Shown: positions 50,534 through 59,803 of the stretch, one piece after another
Position numbering within the stretch: position 1 is the first letter of the stretch
Layout of the letters: every line of letters starts with the position of its first letter
Source: Streptomyces sp. AC555_RSS877
Lineage (GTDB): Bacteria > Actinomycetota > Actinomycetes > Streptomycetales > Streptomycetaceae
Length of the DNA stretch: 64,000 nt
Assembly (NCBI RefSeq): GCF_019049245.1
Contig: NZ_JAGMUK010000025.1
Span: forward strand, 1 to 64,000
Direction of reading: 5' to 3'
Notes under the pieces: model-generated
Seen by the model: only the letters and a program-made list of their open reading frames with translations
The model's database searches: none
Told to the model about the DNA's origin: nothing
Translations under genes and position numbers: made by a program

Positions 50534-51238
50534 ATGGAGCAGCAGCCGTACGAACGGGCCGGGGCCCGGGTCCTCGTCGTGGACGACGACCCGACCGTCG
50601 CCGAGGTCGTCTCCGGGTATCTCGACCGGGCCGGATACGTCGTCGACCGCGCCGGGGACGGGCCCGACGCGCTCGCCCTGGCCGCCGCGCACTGGCCGGA
50701 CCTCGTCGTCCTCGACCTGATGCTGCCGGGGATGGACGGTCTCGAAGTGTGCCGGCGGATGCGCGGGCGCGGACCCGTCCCGGTCATCATGCTCACCGCC
50801 CGCGGTGACGAGGACGACCGCATCCTCGGCCTGGAGGTCGGCGCGGACGACTACGTCACCAAGCCCTTCAGCCCTCGTGAACTCGTCCTGCGCGTGGAGT
50901 CCGTGCTGCGCCGCGCCCGCCCGGCCCAGCCGTCGGACACCCTCCGCGCGGCCGGGCTCGCCCTGGACCCGGCGGCCCGCCGCGCCGCCAAGCACGGCAC
51001 CGAACTCGCCCTCACCGTCCGGGAGTTCGACCTCCTCGCCTTCTTCCTGCGGCACCCCGGCCGGGTCTTCAGCCGTGAGGACCTGATGCGGGAGGTGTGG
51101 GGCTGGGACTTCGGTGACCTGTCGACCGTGACCGTCCACGTCCGGCGGCTGCGGGGGAAGGTCGAGGACGATCCGGCCAGGCCCCGTCTGATCCAGACCG
51201 TGTGGGGAGTGGGTTATCGCTTCGAGGGCGAGGCGTGA
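50534..51238 (+). CDS. OmpR-type response regulator (orphan)
   Basis: 234 aa. Receiver domain with VVDDDPTVAE, phospho-acceptor Asp61 (LVVLDLMLPGMDG), Thr in MLTARGDEDD and Lys in VTKPFSPREL; C-terminal winged helix with FSREDLMREVWGWDFGDLSTVTVHVRRLRGKVEDDP..IQTVWGVGYRF. No histidine kinase follows, although these genes are usually paired; only a 31-codon frame sits after it. Divergent from the glycosyltransferase unit (112 nt), so it may control those genes. Confidence 0.95.
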   Translation: MEQQPYERAGARVLVVDDDPTVAEVVSGYLDRAGYVVDRAGDGPDALALAAAHWPDLVVLDLMLPGMDGLEVCRRMRGRGPVPVIMLTARGDEDDRILGLEVGADDYVTKPFSPRELVLRVESVLRRARPAQPSDTLRAAGLALDPAARRAAKHGTELALTVREFDLLAFFLRHPGRVFSREDLMREVWGWDFGDLSTVTVHVRRLRGKVEDDPARPRLIQTVWGVGYRFEGEA

Positions 51239-51363
51239 CCCGGCGCGACCCCCCGCTGTCCTGTCCGCGTACGACCCGGCGGCCGAGGCCTGCCCCTCGT
51301 GCAGCGGTCCGGCTCGCCTTACACTGAGCCACAAGGGACGTTCGTGACATATCGGAACCGCCC

Positions 51364-52359
51364 GTGCGCTACCAGCGGATGTTCGTACTGAGCCTCGCCC
51401 TGGTCCTCGTGTCGGTGTCCGCGGTCGCCGTGCGGGCACAGGGCGAGGAACCCGCGCGCGGCCCCACGTTCGGCGCGCGCGCCGCGCAGGCGCTGATCGA
51501 TGGTGTCCAGTTCGGCGTCATCATCGCGATCACCTCGGTCGGACTCTCGCTGATCTTCGGCACCATCCACCTGATCAACTTCGCGCACGGCGAGTTCGTC
51601 ACGATCGGCGCCACCTTCGCGTTCTTCCTCAACGCCTCCGCGGCCGGCCCGGGCTGGCACCTGATCCCCGCCGCCCTCGCCGCGGTGGTCTTCGGCGCCC
51701 TGCTGGGCGGGGCCGTCGACCGGGGCCTGTGGCGCCCGCTGCGGGCTCGGGGCACCGGCCTGATCAACATGTTCATCGTCACCATCGGGCTCTCGCTGGT
51801 GCTGCGGCACGTGGTTCTCGTGCTGTACGGAACCCGGCCCGCCTCCTTCGCGCAGTACGACATCCAGAGCGCGATCAGCGTGGGGCCGGCCAGCATCACC
51901 CCCCGGGACCTCACGGTCACCCTGCTCGCCGTGCTGGTGCTGCTCGGCGTCGCCGCGCTCCTGCAGAAGACGCGCATCGGCACGGCTGTCCGGGCCGTCT
52001 CCGCCAACCGCGATCTCGCCGAGGCGACGGGCATCGACGTTCAGCGCGTGGTGCTGTACGTGTGGATGCTCGGCGGTGGGCTGGCCGCACTCGGCGGGGT
52101 CTTCTTCGGCCTCGTCGAGATCATCACCTGGGACATGGGCTTCAAGCTGCTGCTGCTCATGTTCGCGGGGGTCATCCTGGGCGGGCTCGGCTCCGCCTAC
52201 GGCGCGATGGTCGGCAGCCTCGTCGTCGGCGTCGTCGCCCAGGTGTCCACCCTGTGGTTCCCGGTCGACCTGCAGTACGCGTGGGCGCTGCTCGTCCTGA
52301 TCGTCGTCCTGCTCGTCCGGCCGCAGGGCATCCTCGGCCGTGCGGAGCGGGTCGGGTGA
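51364..52359 (+). CDS. livH: Branched-chain amino acid-type ABC permease (LivH)
   Basis: 331 aa, GTG start. A signal-peptide-like N-terminus (MFVLSLALVLVSVSAVAVRAQG) precedes the usual permease start at LIDGVQFGVIIAITSVGLSLIFGTIHLINFAHGEF, so the protein is about 35-40 residues longer than standard LivH. The conserved ..ANRDLAEATGIDVQRV.. and ..LGGVFFGLVEIITWDMGFKLLLLMFAGVILGGLGSAYGAMVGS.. are present. Same pattern as the urea permease UrtB, which also has a signal-like extension, so the substrate could be an amino acid, urea or an aromatic acid. Confidence 0.93.
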   Translation: MRYQRMFVLSLALVLVSVSAVAVRAQGEEPARGPTFGARAAQALIDGVQFGVIIAITSVGLSLIFGTIHLINFAHGEFVTIGATFAFFLNASAAGPGWHLIPAALAAVVFGALLGGAVDRGLWRPLRARGTGLINMFIVTIGLSLVLRHVVLVLYGTRPASFAQYDIQSAISVGPASITPRDLTVTLLAVLVLLGVAALLQKTRIGTAVRAVSANRDLAEATGIDVQRVVLYVWMLGGGLAALGGVFFGLVEIITWDMGFKLLLLMFAGVILGGLGSAYGAMVGSLVVGVVAQVSTLWFPVDLQYAWALLVLIVVLLVRPQGILGRAERVG

Positions 52360-52369
52360 GGGGCGCGCC

Positions 52370-53362
52370 ATGGACTTCTCGGTCATCTTCTCCGACGCCC
52401 TCCGCTCCGGCATCGGCCCCATCGCGGCCGTCTACGCACTCGCCGCGATCGGCCTGAACCTGCACTTCGGCTACACGGGACTGCTGAACTTCGGCCAGGT
52501 CGGCTTCATGCTGGTCGGCGGCTACGGGCTCGCCATCACGGTGTCGACGTACGACGGCCCGATGTGGCTCGGCGTCCTGGCCGGAGTGGCCTGCGCGATC
52601 GTGCTGGCCCTGCTGCTCGGCCTGCCCACCCTGCGGCTGCGCGCCGACTATCTCGCGATCACCACGATCGCGGCGGGGGAGACGCTCCGGCTGTTCTACC
52701 GGTCCAGCTGGGCCGAGCCGGTCACCGGCGGGGTGTTCGGACTGCAGCAGTTCGCGAAGGACTTCTACTCGCTCAACCCCATCGATCCCGGCACCTACGG
52801 CGTGTGGCTGGTGAGGTTCAGCTCCCGCGACCTGTGGGTGATGATCGTCGGCTGGGCGCTGGTGGCGGCGGCCGCGGCGCTGCTCGCCCTGCTGATCCAC
52901 AGCCCGTGGGGCCGGGTCGTCCGGTCGATCCGGGAGGACGAGGTCGCCGCGCGCAGCCTCGGCAAGAACGTCTACGCGTACAAGATGCAGAGCCTCGTGC
53001 TGGGCGGCGTCATCGGAGCGGTCGCGGGCATGATGCAGGCGATCCAGGTGCAGTCCGTGAATCCTGACAACTACGACCCGGGCGTCACGTTCTTCCTGTA
53101 CACGCTGCTCGTCCTCGGAGGCGCCGGGCGGATCCTCGGGCCGGTCGTCGGCTCGATCCTGTTCTGGTTCGTCCTCAGCTTCCTCGACAGCGCGCTGAGG
53201 CAGGCGATCGACGCCGAGTACATATCGCCGGACCTCATCAGTACCTCCGAGGTCGGCGCGGTGCGCTTCGCCCTGGTCGGGGTCGCCCTGATCCTGCTGG
53301 TCGCGTTCCGGCCGCAGGGCATTCTCGGCAGCCGGAAGGAGATGCTGCTCAGTGGCCGCTGA
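52370..53362 (+). CDS. livM: Branched-chain amino acid-type ABC permease (LivM)
   Basis: 330 aa from ATG 52370 (GAGGGG upstream). Starts with DALRSGIGPIAAVYALAAIGLNLHFGYTGLLNFGQVGFMLVGGYG, the LivM signature. The loop SIREDEVAARSLGKNVYAYKMQSLVLGGVIGAVAGMMQA contacts the ATPases. About nine helices. Start 10 nt after livH stop; its end overlaps livG by 11 nt. Confidence 0.95.
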   Translation: MDFSVIFSDALRSGIGPIAAVYALAAIGLNLHFGYTGLLNFGQVGFMLVGGYGLAITVSTYDGPMWLGVLAGVACAIVLALLLGLPTLRLRADYLAITTIAAGETLRLFYRSSWAEPVTGGVFGLQQFAKDFYSLNPIDPGTYGVWLVRFSSRDLWVMIVGWALVAAAAALLALLIHSPWGRVVRSIREDEVAARSLGKNVYAYKMQSLVLGGVIGAVAGMMQAIQVQSVNPDNYDPGVTFFLYTLLVLGGAGRILGPVVGSILFWFVLSFLDSALRQAIDAEYISPDLISTSEVGAVRFALVGVALILLVAFRPQGILGSRKEMLLSGR

Positions 53363-54245
53363 CACGTTCGGATCCGGTGGTCCCGGGGCCCATGGGGGCA
53401 CGGGGGCCGGCCGGCTCTCCGGGATCGCTGCCGAGCCGGGGGTGCGCAAACCGGATCCTCTGCTGGTCCTGGACGAGGTGACCCGTACCTTCGGCGGCCT
53501 CGTCGCCGTGCGGGTCGAGCACCTGGAGCTGCAGCGCGGGGTCATCACGGCGCTCATCGGGCCCAACGGCGCCGGGAAGACCACGTTGTTCAACGTGGTG
53601 AGCGGGTTCGACCGGGCCGACGGCGGCCGTTGGTCGTTCGACGGACAGCCCTTGGCCGGCTCCCCGGCGCACCGGGTGGCGCGGCGGGGGCTGGTCCGTA
53701 CGTTCCAGCTCACCAGGACGCTCGCCCGGCTCACCGTGATGGAGAACATGCTGCTCGCCGCACCCGGGCAACGCGGGGAGGGGGCGCTGCCCGCGCTGCT
53801 GCGACCGCTGTGGCGCGGGCAGGAGCGGGAGTTCGAGCGGCGGGCCGGTGAACTGCTGGACCGGTTCCGGCTCGGGCCCCTGCGCGACGACCACGCCGGC
53901 ACGCTCTCCGGCGGTCAGCGCAAACTGCTGGAACTGGCCCGGGTGCTGATGGCCCAGCCGGTCATGGTCATGCTCGACGAGCCGATGGCCGGGGTGAACC
54001 CCGCGCTGACCCAGTCCTTGCTCGGGCACATCACCCGACTGCGGGACGAGGGACTGACGGTGTGTTTCGTCGAGCACGACATGGACGTGGTGATGGGCAT
54101 CAGCGACTGGGTGGCCGTCATGGCCGACGGCCGCCTGGTGGCCGAGGGCCCGCCGCACACGATCGGCCGCAACGCCGCGGTCGTGGACGCCTACCTCGGC
54201 AAGCGGCACGACGAACCGGGGACGGCGACCGAGGAGGAGGAGTAG
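53352..54245 (+). CDS. livG: ABC ATPase (LivG)
   Basis: 297 aa from GTG 53352, inside the end of livM. Residues 1-35 are a Gly-rich extension. Walker A GPNGAGKTT, signature LSGGQRKLLE, Walker B VMVMLDEPMAGVNP, and the switch His in VEHDMD. It energises import together with LivF. Stop 2 nt before the livF start. Confidence 0.95.
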   Translation: MAADTFGSGGPGAHGGTGAGRLSGIAAEPGVRKPDPLLVLDEVTRTFGGLVAVRVEHLELQRGVITALIGPNGAGKTTLFNVVSGFDRADGGRWSFDGQPLAGSPAHRVARRGLVRTFQLTRTLARLTVMENMLLAAPGQRGEGALPALLRPLWRGQEREFERRAGELLDRFRLGPLRDDHAGTLSGGQRKLLELARVLMAQPVMVMLDEPMAGVNPALTQSLLGHITRLRDEGLTVCFVEHDMDVVMGISDWVAVMADGRLVAEGPPHTIGRNAAVVDAYLGKRHDEPGTATEEEE

Positions 54246-54247
54246 CC

Positions 54248-54988
54248 ATGTCCGCCGAGGAGCAGGAACCGGTACTGGCCGCCGACGACCTCGTCGCCGG
54301 ATACGTCCCCGGTGTCGACGTGCTGCGCGGCTGCAGCATCGAGGTGCGCCCGGGCGAGGTGGTCGGCGTGATCGGCCCCAACGGCGCCGGCAAGTCGACC
54401 CTCGTCAAGGCGGTCTTCGGGCTGCTGAGAGTGCGCGGCGGGACCGTGCGGCTGCACGGCGAGGAGGTCACCAACCGGCCGGCGCACGAGCTGGTCCGGC
54501 GGGGCGTGGGCTACGTACCGCAGCTGCAGAACGTCTTCCCCTCGCTGACCGTCGAGGAGAATCTGCGGATGGGCGTCTATCTGCGGCCCAAGGACTACGC
54601 GCGGCGGGCAGCCGCGGTGGAGGAGCTCTTCCCCGTACTGGCCGACCGACGCAGGCAGAAGGCCGGCGCGATGTCCGGCGGCGAGCGCCAGATGCTCGCG
54701 ATGGCGCGCGCGCTGATGATGGAGCCGCAACTGCTGCTGCTCGACGAGCCGTCGGCCGGTCTGTCGCCGCTCCATCAGGACCACGTCTTCGACCGGTGCG
54801 GACTGATCAACCGCGCGGGCGTCGCCATCCTCATGGTCGAGCAGAACGCCCGCAGGTGCCTGCAGATCTGCGACCGCGGCTACGTCCTCGACCAGGGCCG
54901 CAACGCGTACACCGGCACGGGTACGGCCCTGCTGCACGACGAGAAAGTGATCGAGCTCTACCTCGGCACGCTCGCCCGCGTCCGTTGA
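54248..54988 (+). CDS. livF: ABC ATPase (LivF)
   Basis: 246 aa, ATG with GAGGAGGAG just upstream. Walker A GPNGAGKST, PQLQNVFPSLTVEENL typical of LivF, signature MSGGERQML, Walker B LLLLDEPSAGLSP, VEQNAR at the switch. The last gene of the operon; convergent with the binding-protein gene (42 nt between stops). Confidence 0.95.
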   Translation: MSAEEQEPVLAADDLVAGYVPGVDVLRGCSIEVRPGEVVGVIGPNGAGKSTLVKAVFGLLRVRGGTVRLHGEEVTNRPAHELVRRGVGYVPQLQNVFPSLTVEENLRMGVYLRPKDYARRAAAVEELFPVLADRRRQKAGAMSGGERQMLAMARALMMEPQLLLLDEPSAGLSPLHQDHVFDRCGLINRAGVAILMVEQNARRCLQICDRGYVLDQGRNAYTGTGTALLHDEKVIELYLGTLARVR

Positions 54989-55030
54989 CTCCCGTCCCTG
55001 TCGCTCCTTCCGGTGTCCCTCCTCCCGGTG

Positions 55031-56290
55031 TCACTCCTCGGCCTTGCTGGTCTCGGTCCGCAGGGTCTGCAACTGCCCCTGGCCGTCGTAGCCGTACACC
55101 TCGATCGTCGCCTGGCCGGGTTCGCCCTTGCCGGTGAAGTCGAGCGGACCGCTCACACCGTCGTAGTCGATGTTCCTGCCGTCGGCGAGCAGTTCCTTGC
55201 AGGCGGCGAACGAGTTGCACTTCTCGCCGTCCTTGGTGATCCCGTTGATCTCCTTCACGTACTCGCCCGGGTCGTCGGACTCCGCCTTCTCGGCGGCGAG
55301 CGCGATGGTCGTCGTGCAGTCGAAGACCTGCGGTGCGAACTGCAGCTCCTTGAGCTGCGGTGCGAACTTCTTCAGGTCGTTCACGTACTTCTCGTTCTCC
55401 GCCGACGCCGGTGCGGTCCCCTTCATGCCGGAGAGCCTGCCGGGCTGGCCGGGGGAGACCAGCGAGGCCAGTTCCTCGCTGCGCAGTCCGTCGGCGCCGT
55501 AGACACCGATCCGGTCGGGCCCGAGTCCGGACTCGATCATGCCCTGAAGGATCTGCGTGCCCTCCTCGAACGCGATCACCACGGCCGCGTCCGGCCTGGA
55601 GTCCTCCATCTTCTGGACGACCTGGTCGAAGTTGCTCGCCTTCGGGTCGTAGGTTTCGGCGAGCGTCACCGTCGCACCGCGCTCCTCGAGCGTCTTCCGG
55701 GTCGCCTCCAGCAGGCCGCGCCCGTAGTCGTCCGCCCGTGCCACCAGGGCCACCCGGTTGTGGCCGTCCTCGCGGACGACGTCCGCCAGGATGGGCCCCT
55801 GCAGCGAGTCGCTCGGGACGGTACGGAAATAGAACCCGTCGTCCTCGTAGTCCGTGAAGGTGGGCGCGGTGTTGGACCCCGAACACTGCACGACGCCCGC
55901 TCCGGTCACCCGGTCGATGAACGCCAGCGACATGCCGGAGGCCGCGGCACCGATGACCGCGTCGACGCCCGCCGCGAGCACCCGGTCGGCCGACTGCGCG
56001 GCAACGGCCTCCTGGCCCGCCTCGTCACTGGAGACCACCGTCGGCACGGGCTTGCCCAGGACCCCGCCGGCGTCGTTGATCTTCTGTATCGCGAACTTCA
56101 GCGACTCGATCTGCGGCGGGCCGAGGTAGGCCAGCTGCCCCGTCTCGGGCAGGACATAGCCGAACTGGAGCTCACCATCGCCCGGCTCGGCCGGGACCGC
56201 GGACCGGGCGCTGCCCGTCGTACCGCAGACAGTTATCACCAGAGCGGCCGCGCTCGTGAAGATCGCGGACCGCCGTATCGACGCCTTCAT
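55031..56290 (-). CDS. livK: Branched-chain amino acid-type substrate-binding protein
   Basis: 419 aa from ATG 56290 (GGAGGCGGAG upstream). N-terminal signal peptide MKASIRRSAIFTSAAALVITVCGTTGSARS; VITVCG is only a poor lipobox, so either a lipoprotein or cleavage after ARS. Type I periplasmic-binding fold with YVLPETGQLAYLGPPQIESLKFAIQKINDAGGVLGKP and VVSSDEAGQEAVAAQSADRVLAAGVDAVIGAAAS. Encoded on the opposite strand to livHMGF but certainly its partner. Ligand not predictable. Confidence 0.93.
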   Translation of the reverse strand: MKASIRRSAIFTSAAALVITVCGTTGSARSAVPAEPGDGELQFGYVLPETGQLAYLGPPQIESLKFAIQKINDAGGVLGKPVPTVVSSDEAGQEAVAAQSADRVLAAGVDAVIGAAASGMSLAFIDRVTGAGVVQCSGSNTAPTFTDYEDDGFYFRTVPSDSLQGPILADVVREDGHNRVALVARADDYGRGLLEATRKTLEERGATVTLAETYDPKASNFDQVVQKMEDSRPDAAVVIAFEEGTQILQGMIESGLGPDRIGVYGADGLRSEELASLVSPGQPGRLSGMKGTAPASAENEKYVNDLKKFAPQLKELQFAPQVFDCTTTIALAAEKAESDDPGEYVKEINGITKDGEKCNSFAACKELLADGRNIDYDGVSGPLDFTGKGEPGQATIEVYGYDGQGQLQTLRTETSKAEE

Positions 56291-56446
56291 CTCCGCCTCC
56301 GCTCGGTACAGGCGACGGTGGTCGACAGGCCGGCCATCCGCCCGCCCTCTGTACATGATCCTAGAACTCATCCGAATGCCCGGAAAGGGTGAATAGTCAG
56401 CATTTGGTTTAATGGCCGGGCCTGGTGGTCCGGATCGTGCACCTGA

Positions 56447-57457
56447 TCAGCCGGACCTGCCCTGGCGCATCCCCGCCCGCGCGAACTCCCGCATCCCCTC
56501 CCCGAAGCTCACCCCCGCCTCCCACCCCAGCTCCGCCCGCAGCCGCGCCGAGTCCGCCGTGATGTGCCGTACGTCCCCCAGCCGGTACTCCCCGGTCACC
56601 ACCGGCTCCGGACCGCCGCAGGCAGAAGCCAGCGCCCGGGCCATCTCGCCGACCGTGTGCGGCTTGCCGCTGCCGGTGTTGTACGCGGTCAGCGCGCCCC
56701 CGCGCGAACTCGCCTCCAGGGCCGCCACATTGGCCGCGGCCACGTCCCGTACGTGCACGAAGTCCCGCCGCTGGCGGCCGTCCTCATAGACCCGCGGGGC
56801 CTCACCGCGGGCGAGTGCCGACCGGAAGAAGGAGGCGACCCCGGCGTACGGGGTGTCGCGGGGCATGCCCGGGCCGTACACGTTGTGGTAGCGCAGCGAC
56901 ACCGCCGAGCCGCCCGTGGCCCGCGCCCACGCCGCCGCCAGATGTTCCTGGGCGAGCTTCGTCGTCGCGTAGACGTTGCGCGGGTCGACCGGGGCGTCCT
57001 CGCCGACCAGGCCGGGCGACAGCTGCGCCCCGCACACCGGGCACAGGGGCTCGAAGCGCCCGGCGTCCAGGTCGGTGACGGCACGCGGCCCGGGCCGGAC
57101 CACCCCGTGCCGGACACAGGTGTAGCGGCCCTCGCCGTACACCACCATCGACCCGGCGAGCACCAGCCGGCGTACGCCCGCGTCGGCCATGGCGGTGAGC
57201 AGCACGGCCGTACCGAGGTCGTTGCGGGAGACGTACTCCGCCGCGTCGGAGAAGCCGGCGCCCAGACCGACCATCGCTGCCTGGTGGCAGACGGCGTCGA
57301 CGCCGGTCAGAGCGCGGCTGACGGTGTCGGGGTTGCGGACGTCCGAGGCCGGGTCGGCGCGGACGTCGTAGACAAGGGGCTCGTGCCCGCGAGCCCGCAG
57401 GGCCTCGACGACATGGGACCCGATGAACCCGGCACCGCCGGTGACCAGTACACGCAT
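56447..57457 (-). CDS. NAD-dependent epimerase/dehydratase
   Basis: 336 aa extended SDR. Rossmann motif VTGGAGFIGSH (residues 5-15), catalytic Tyr and Lys in NVYATTK (about 163-169), and LRYHNVYGPGMPRDTPYAGVASFF after it. An insertion near residues 112-150 contains Cys and CPVCG (CVRHG..CPVCGAQ), a zinc-ribbon-like feature uncommon in sugar epimerases. Probably acts on a nucleotide sugar. Stands alone between the binding protein and the two-component genes. Confidence 0.9.
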   Translation of the reverse strand: MRVLVTGGAGFIGSHVVEALRARGHEPLVYDVRADPASDVRNPDTVSRALTGVDAVCHQAAMVGLGAGFSDAAEYVSRNDLGTAVLLTAMADAGVRRLVLAGSMVVYGEGRYTCVRHGVVRPGPRAVTDLDAGRFEPLCPVCGAQLSPGLVGEDAPVDPRNVYATTKLAQEHLAAAWARATGGSAVSLRYHNVYGPGMPRDTPYAGVASFFRSALARGEAPRVYEDGRQRRDFVHVRDVAAANVAALEASSRGGALTAYNTGSGKPHTVGEMARALASACGGPEPVVTGEYRLGDVRHITADSARLRAELGWEAGVSFGEGMREFARAGMRQGRSG

Positions 57458-57510
57458 GCGGCCACGCTAGGACCGCGGGCGGCCCGTACGGCCCGGCCGC
57501 GCCCGGTACG

Positions 57511-58968
57511 TCACGGCTTCGTAAGACCCGGGGGGCCCAGCGGGAGCGCCATCGTGAAGACCGTCCTCCCCGGCTCGCTGCTCAGCTCGATCGTGCCGCC
57601 GTGCGCCGCGACCAGGGAGCGGGCGACCGCGAGGCCCAGACCACTGCCGCCGCGGTCGCGGCTGCGGGCCTTGTCGACGCGGTAGAAGCGGTCGAAGACC
57701 CGGGCGCGGTCGTCGGGCGGGATGCCGGGGCCCGCGTCCGCGACCCGCACCAGCGCCCGGCCGGGCTCGGCGGAGACCGTCACGGACACCTCGGTGCCCG
57801 CCGGGGTGTGCACGGCCGCGTTGGTGAGCAGGTTGTCCAGGACCTGGCGGATGCGCTGCGGGTCCACGCGCAGTGTCAGCGTCTCGGGGTCGGCCGTCAC
57901 CGTCAGCGGATGGTCGGGGTGGCTCGCCTGGAAGGCGTCGGCCGCGTGATCGACGAGCTCCACCAGGTCGGCCTCCAGGGGGCGCAGCGGGGTCTCCACA
58001 TCCGCCGCGTCGAGGCGGGCGAGCAGCAGCAGGTCGTCGAGGAGGAAGCCCATCCGCGCGGCCTCGGCGCGCAGCCGGGCCAGGTGTTTGTCGCGTTCCC
58101 CGGGGGCGTTGGCGGCGGCGTACTGGAAGAGGTCCGCATAGCCCCGTACGGACATCAGCGGGGTCCGCAGCTCGTGCGAGGCGTCCGCGACGAAGCGGCG
58201 CAGCCGCTGCTCGGCCTCCGCACGGACCGCGAGGGAGTCGTCGATGTGCTCCAGCATCGTGTTGAACGCCGTGCGCAGCTCGTCCACCTCCGGGCCGCCG
58301 TCGCGGCCGTCCGCGCGCAGCGGCAGCCGGGCCGCCGACTCGGTCAGGTCGTGCGAGGTGATGCCGTGCGCGGTGGAGGCCATGTCGCTCAGCGGCTGCA
58401 GTCCGCGCCGCAGCAGCTTCCGGCCGAGCACCACCAGCGCCAGCACCGCCAGGGCGAACGCGATCACCTGCACGGTGATCAGCCGGTCCACGGTGTCCTC
58501 GATCTCCGCCATGGGAGCGGCACTGACCAGCACCACCCCGGGCTCGACCTCGCAGGCCCGCAGCCGGTACAGGCCCTCCCCGTCGATGTTCACGGTGCTC
58601 ATCAGCTCGGTGTCGGAGTGCGCCATGCTCTCGGCGAGGGTGGTGAGCGGGCGGGTGTCGTGCGGGATGTCGGCGGGCTGACGCAGGACCGCCGCCTTGT
58701 CCGACACGTCGTACACCGCGGTGAACCAGCCCCAGTACGGCTTCTGCGTCACCGTGCCGTTGGCCGCGGCGTCCTTGGACTGCACGGTCTGGACGACCTT
58801 CAGCTGGTAGCCCAGCTGGCTGTCCAGGTAGTCCCGCATGTACATCGTCAGGGCGTAGCCCACGACGGCGAAGACCACCAGGGACAGCGCACCGAGGCCC
58901 AGCGCCAGCCGGGTGCCCAGGCGCAGCCTGCGATAGACGTGGCGAAAGCGCCGGAGGACACCCTTCAC
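57511..58968 (-). CDS. Sensor histidine kinase
   Basis: 485 aa, GTG 58968 overlapping the response-regulator stop by 4 nt. Transmembrane helix (about 20-45), an extracytoplasmic sensor region (45-160) and a second helix (160-182). HAMP, then HisKA with His265 in FVADASHELRTPLMSVRGY, and HATPase with the N box (DNLLTNAAVHTP) and G boxes (ADAGPGIPP, RDRGGSGLGLAV). Signal unknown. Partner of the next gene. Confidence 0.95.
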   Translation of the reverse strand: MKGVLRRFRHVYRRLRLGTRLALGLGALSLVVFAVVGYALTMYMRDYLDSQLGYQLKVVQTVQSKDAAANGTVTQKPYWGWFTAVYDVSDKAAVLRQPADIPHDTRPLTTLAESMAHSDTELMSTVNIDGEGLYRLRACEVEPGVVLVSAAPMAEIEDTVDRLITVQVIAFALAVLALVVLGRKLLRRGLQPLSDMASTAHGITSHDLTESAARLPLRADGRDGGPEVDELRTAFNTMLEHIDDSLAVRAEAEQRLRRFVADASHELRTPLMSVRGYADLFQYAAANAPGERDKHLARLRAEAARMGFLLDDLLLLARLDAADVETPLRPLEADLVELVDHAADAFQASHPDHPLTVTADPETLTLRVDPQRIRQVLDNLLTNAAVHTPAGTEVSVTVSAEPGRALVRVADAGPGIPPDDRARVFDRFYRVDKARSRDRGGSGLGLAVARSLVAAHGGTIELSSEPGRTVFTMALPLGPPGLTKP

Positions 58969-59672
58969 TCCGCGGCCTGCCGGACCACGTAGCCGAAGCC
59001 CCGGACGGTGTGGATCAGCGGCTCGCCCGTCGCGTCGAGTTTGCGGCGCAGCCGGCTGACGACCAGCTCCACGACGTTCGAGCGGCCGCCGAAGCCGTAC
59101 TCCCACACGTGGTCCAGGATCTGCGCCTTGGTCAGCACGGTCGGCGACTTGCGCATCAGATAGCGCAACACCTCGTACTCGGTCGGCGTGAGCGTCAGCA
59201 GTTGCTCGTCGCGCCGCACCTCACGGGTGTCCTCGTCCATCGTCAGATCCGCCACCCGCAGCACGGAGCGCTGGAACCCGGGCCCGGCACTGCGCCGCAG
59301 CACCGTCCGCAGCCGGGCCATCAGCTCCTCCACCGCGAACGGCTTGACCAGGTAGTCGTCCCCGCCCCGGGTCAGGCCCGCCACCCGGTCGGCGACCGCG
59401 TCCCGGGCGGTGAGGAACACCACCGGCACCATCGTCCCGGAGCGCCGCAGCCGGTCCAGCACGCCGAAGCCGTCGATGTCGGGCAGCATGAGGTCGAGCA
59501 CCACGATGTCCGGATGGAACTCGGCGGCGCGGCTCAGCGCCTCCTCACCCGAGTTCGCGGTGACCGCGTCCCATCCCTCGTAGCGGGCGACCGTCGCCAC
59601 GAGGTCGGCGATCGGCGGGTCGTCGTCCACGACGAGGAGTCGTACTTTGTCCACCCGCCCATACTGCGTCAC
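58965..59672 (-). CDS. OmpR-type response regulator
   Basis: 235 aa from GTG 59672 (an internal GTG at 59654 is also possible; the frame upstream to 59714 lacks a ribosome site). Receiver: LLVVDDDPPIADLV, Asp60 in DIVVLDLMLPDIDG, Lys in DDYLVKPFAVEEL. DNA-binding winged helix: LTPTEYEVLRYLMRKSPTVLTKAQILDHVWEYGFGGRSNVVELVVSRLRRKLD..IHTVRGFGYV. Divergent from the flavocytochrome genes (about 130 nt), which may be its targets. Confidence 0.95.
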   Translation of the reverse strand: MTQYGRVDKVRLLVVDDDPPIADLVATVARYEGWDAVTANSGEEALSRAAEFHPDIVVLDLMLPDIDGFGVLDRLRRSGTMVPVVFLTARDAVADRVAGLTRGGDDYLVKPFAVEELMARLRTVLRRSAGPGFQRSVLRVADLTMDEDTREVRRDEQLLTLTPTEYEVLRYLMRKSPTVLTKAQILDHVWEYGFGGRSNVVELVVSRLRRKLDATGEPLIHTVRGFGYVVRQAAE

Positions 59673-59803
59673 CGGACCCCCGTGCCGGAGCGCCGGTGTC
59701 CGTCGTGGCCACATCGATAAGCACTTGAAAGTCGTACGACAGTAAACCGACAGCTCCCTGCGGGGAAGCTCGGTACCCCAGCCCCGATCAAGGAGCTCGC
59801 CGA

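Noticed and set aside
51235..51327. Small gene or kinase remnant after the orphan response regulator
   Set aside because: Only 31 codons, Arg/Pro-rich, with no membrane helix or kinase motif. Kept only as a remark.
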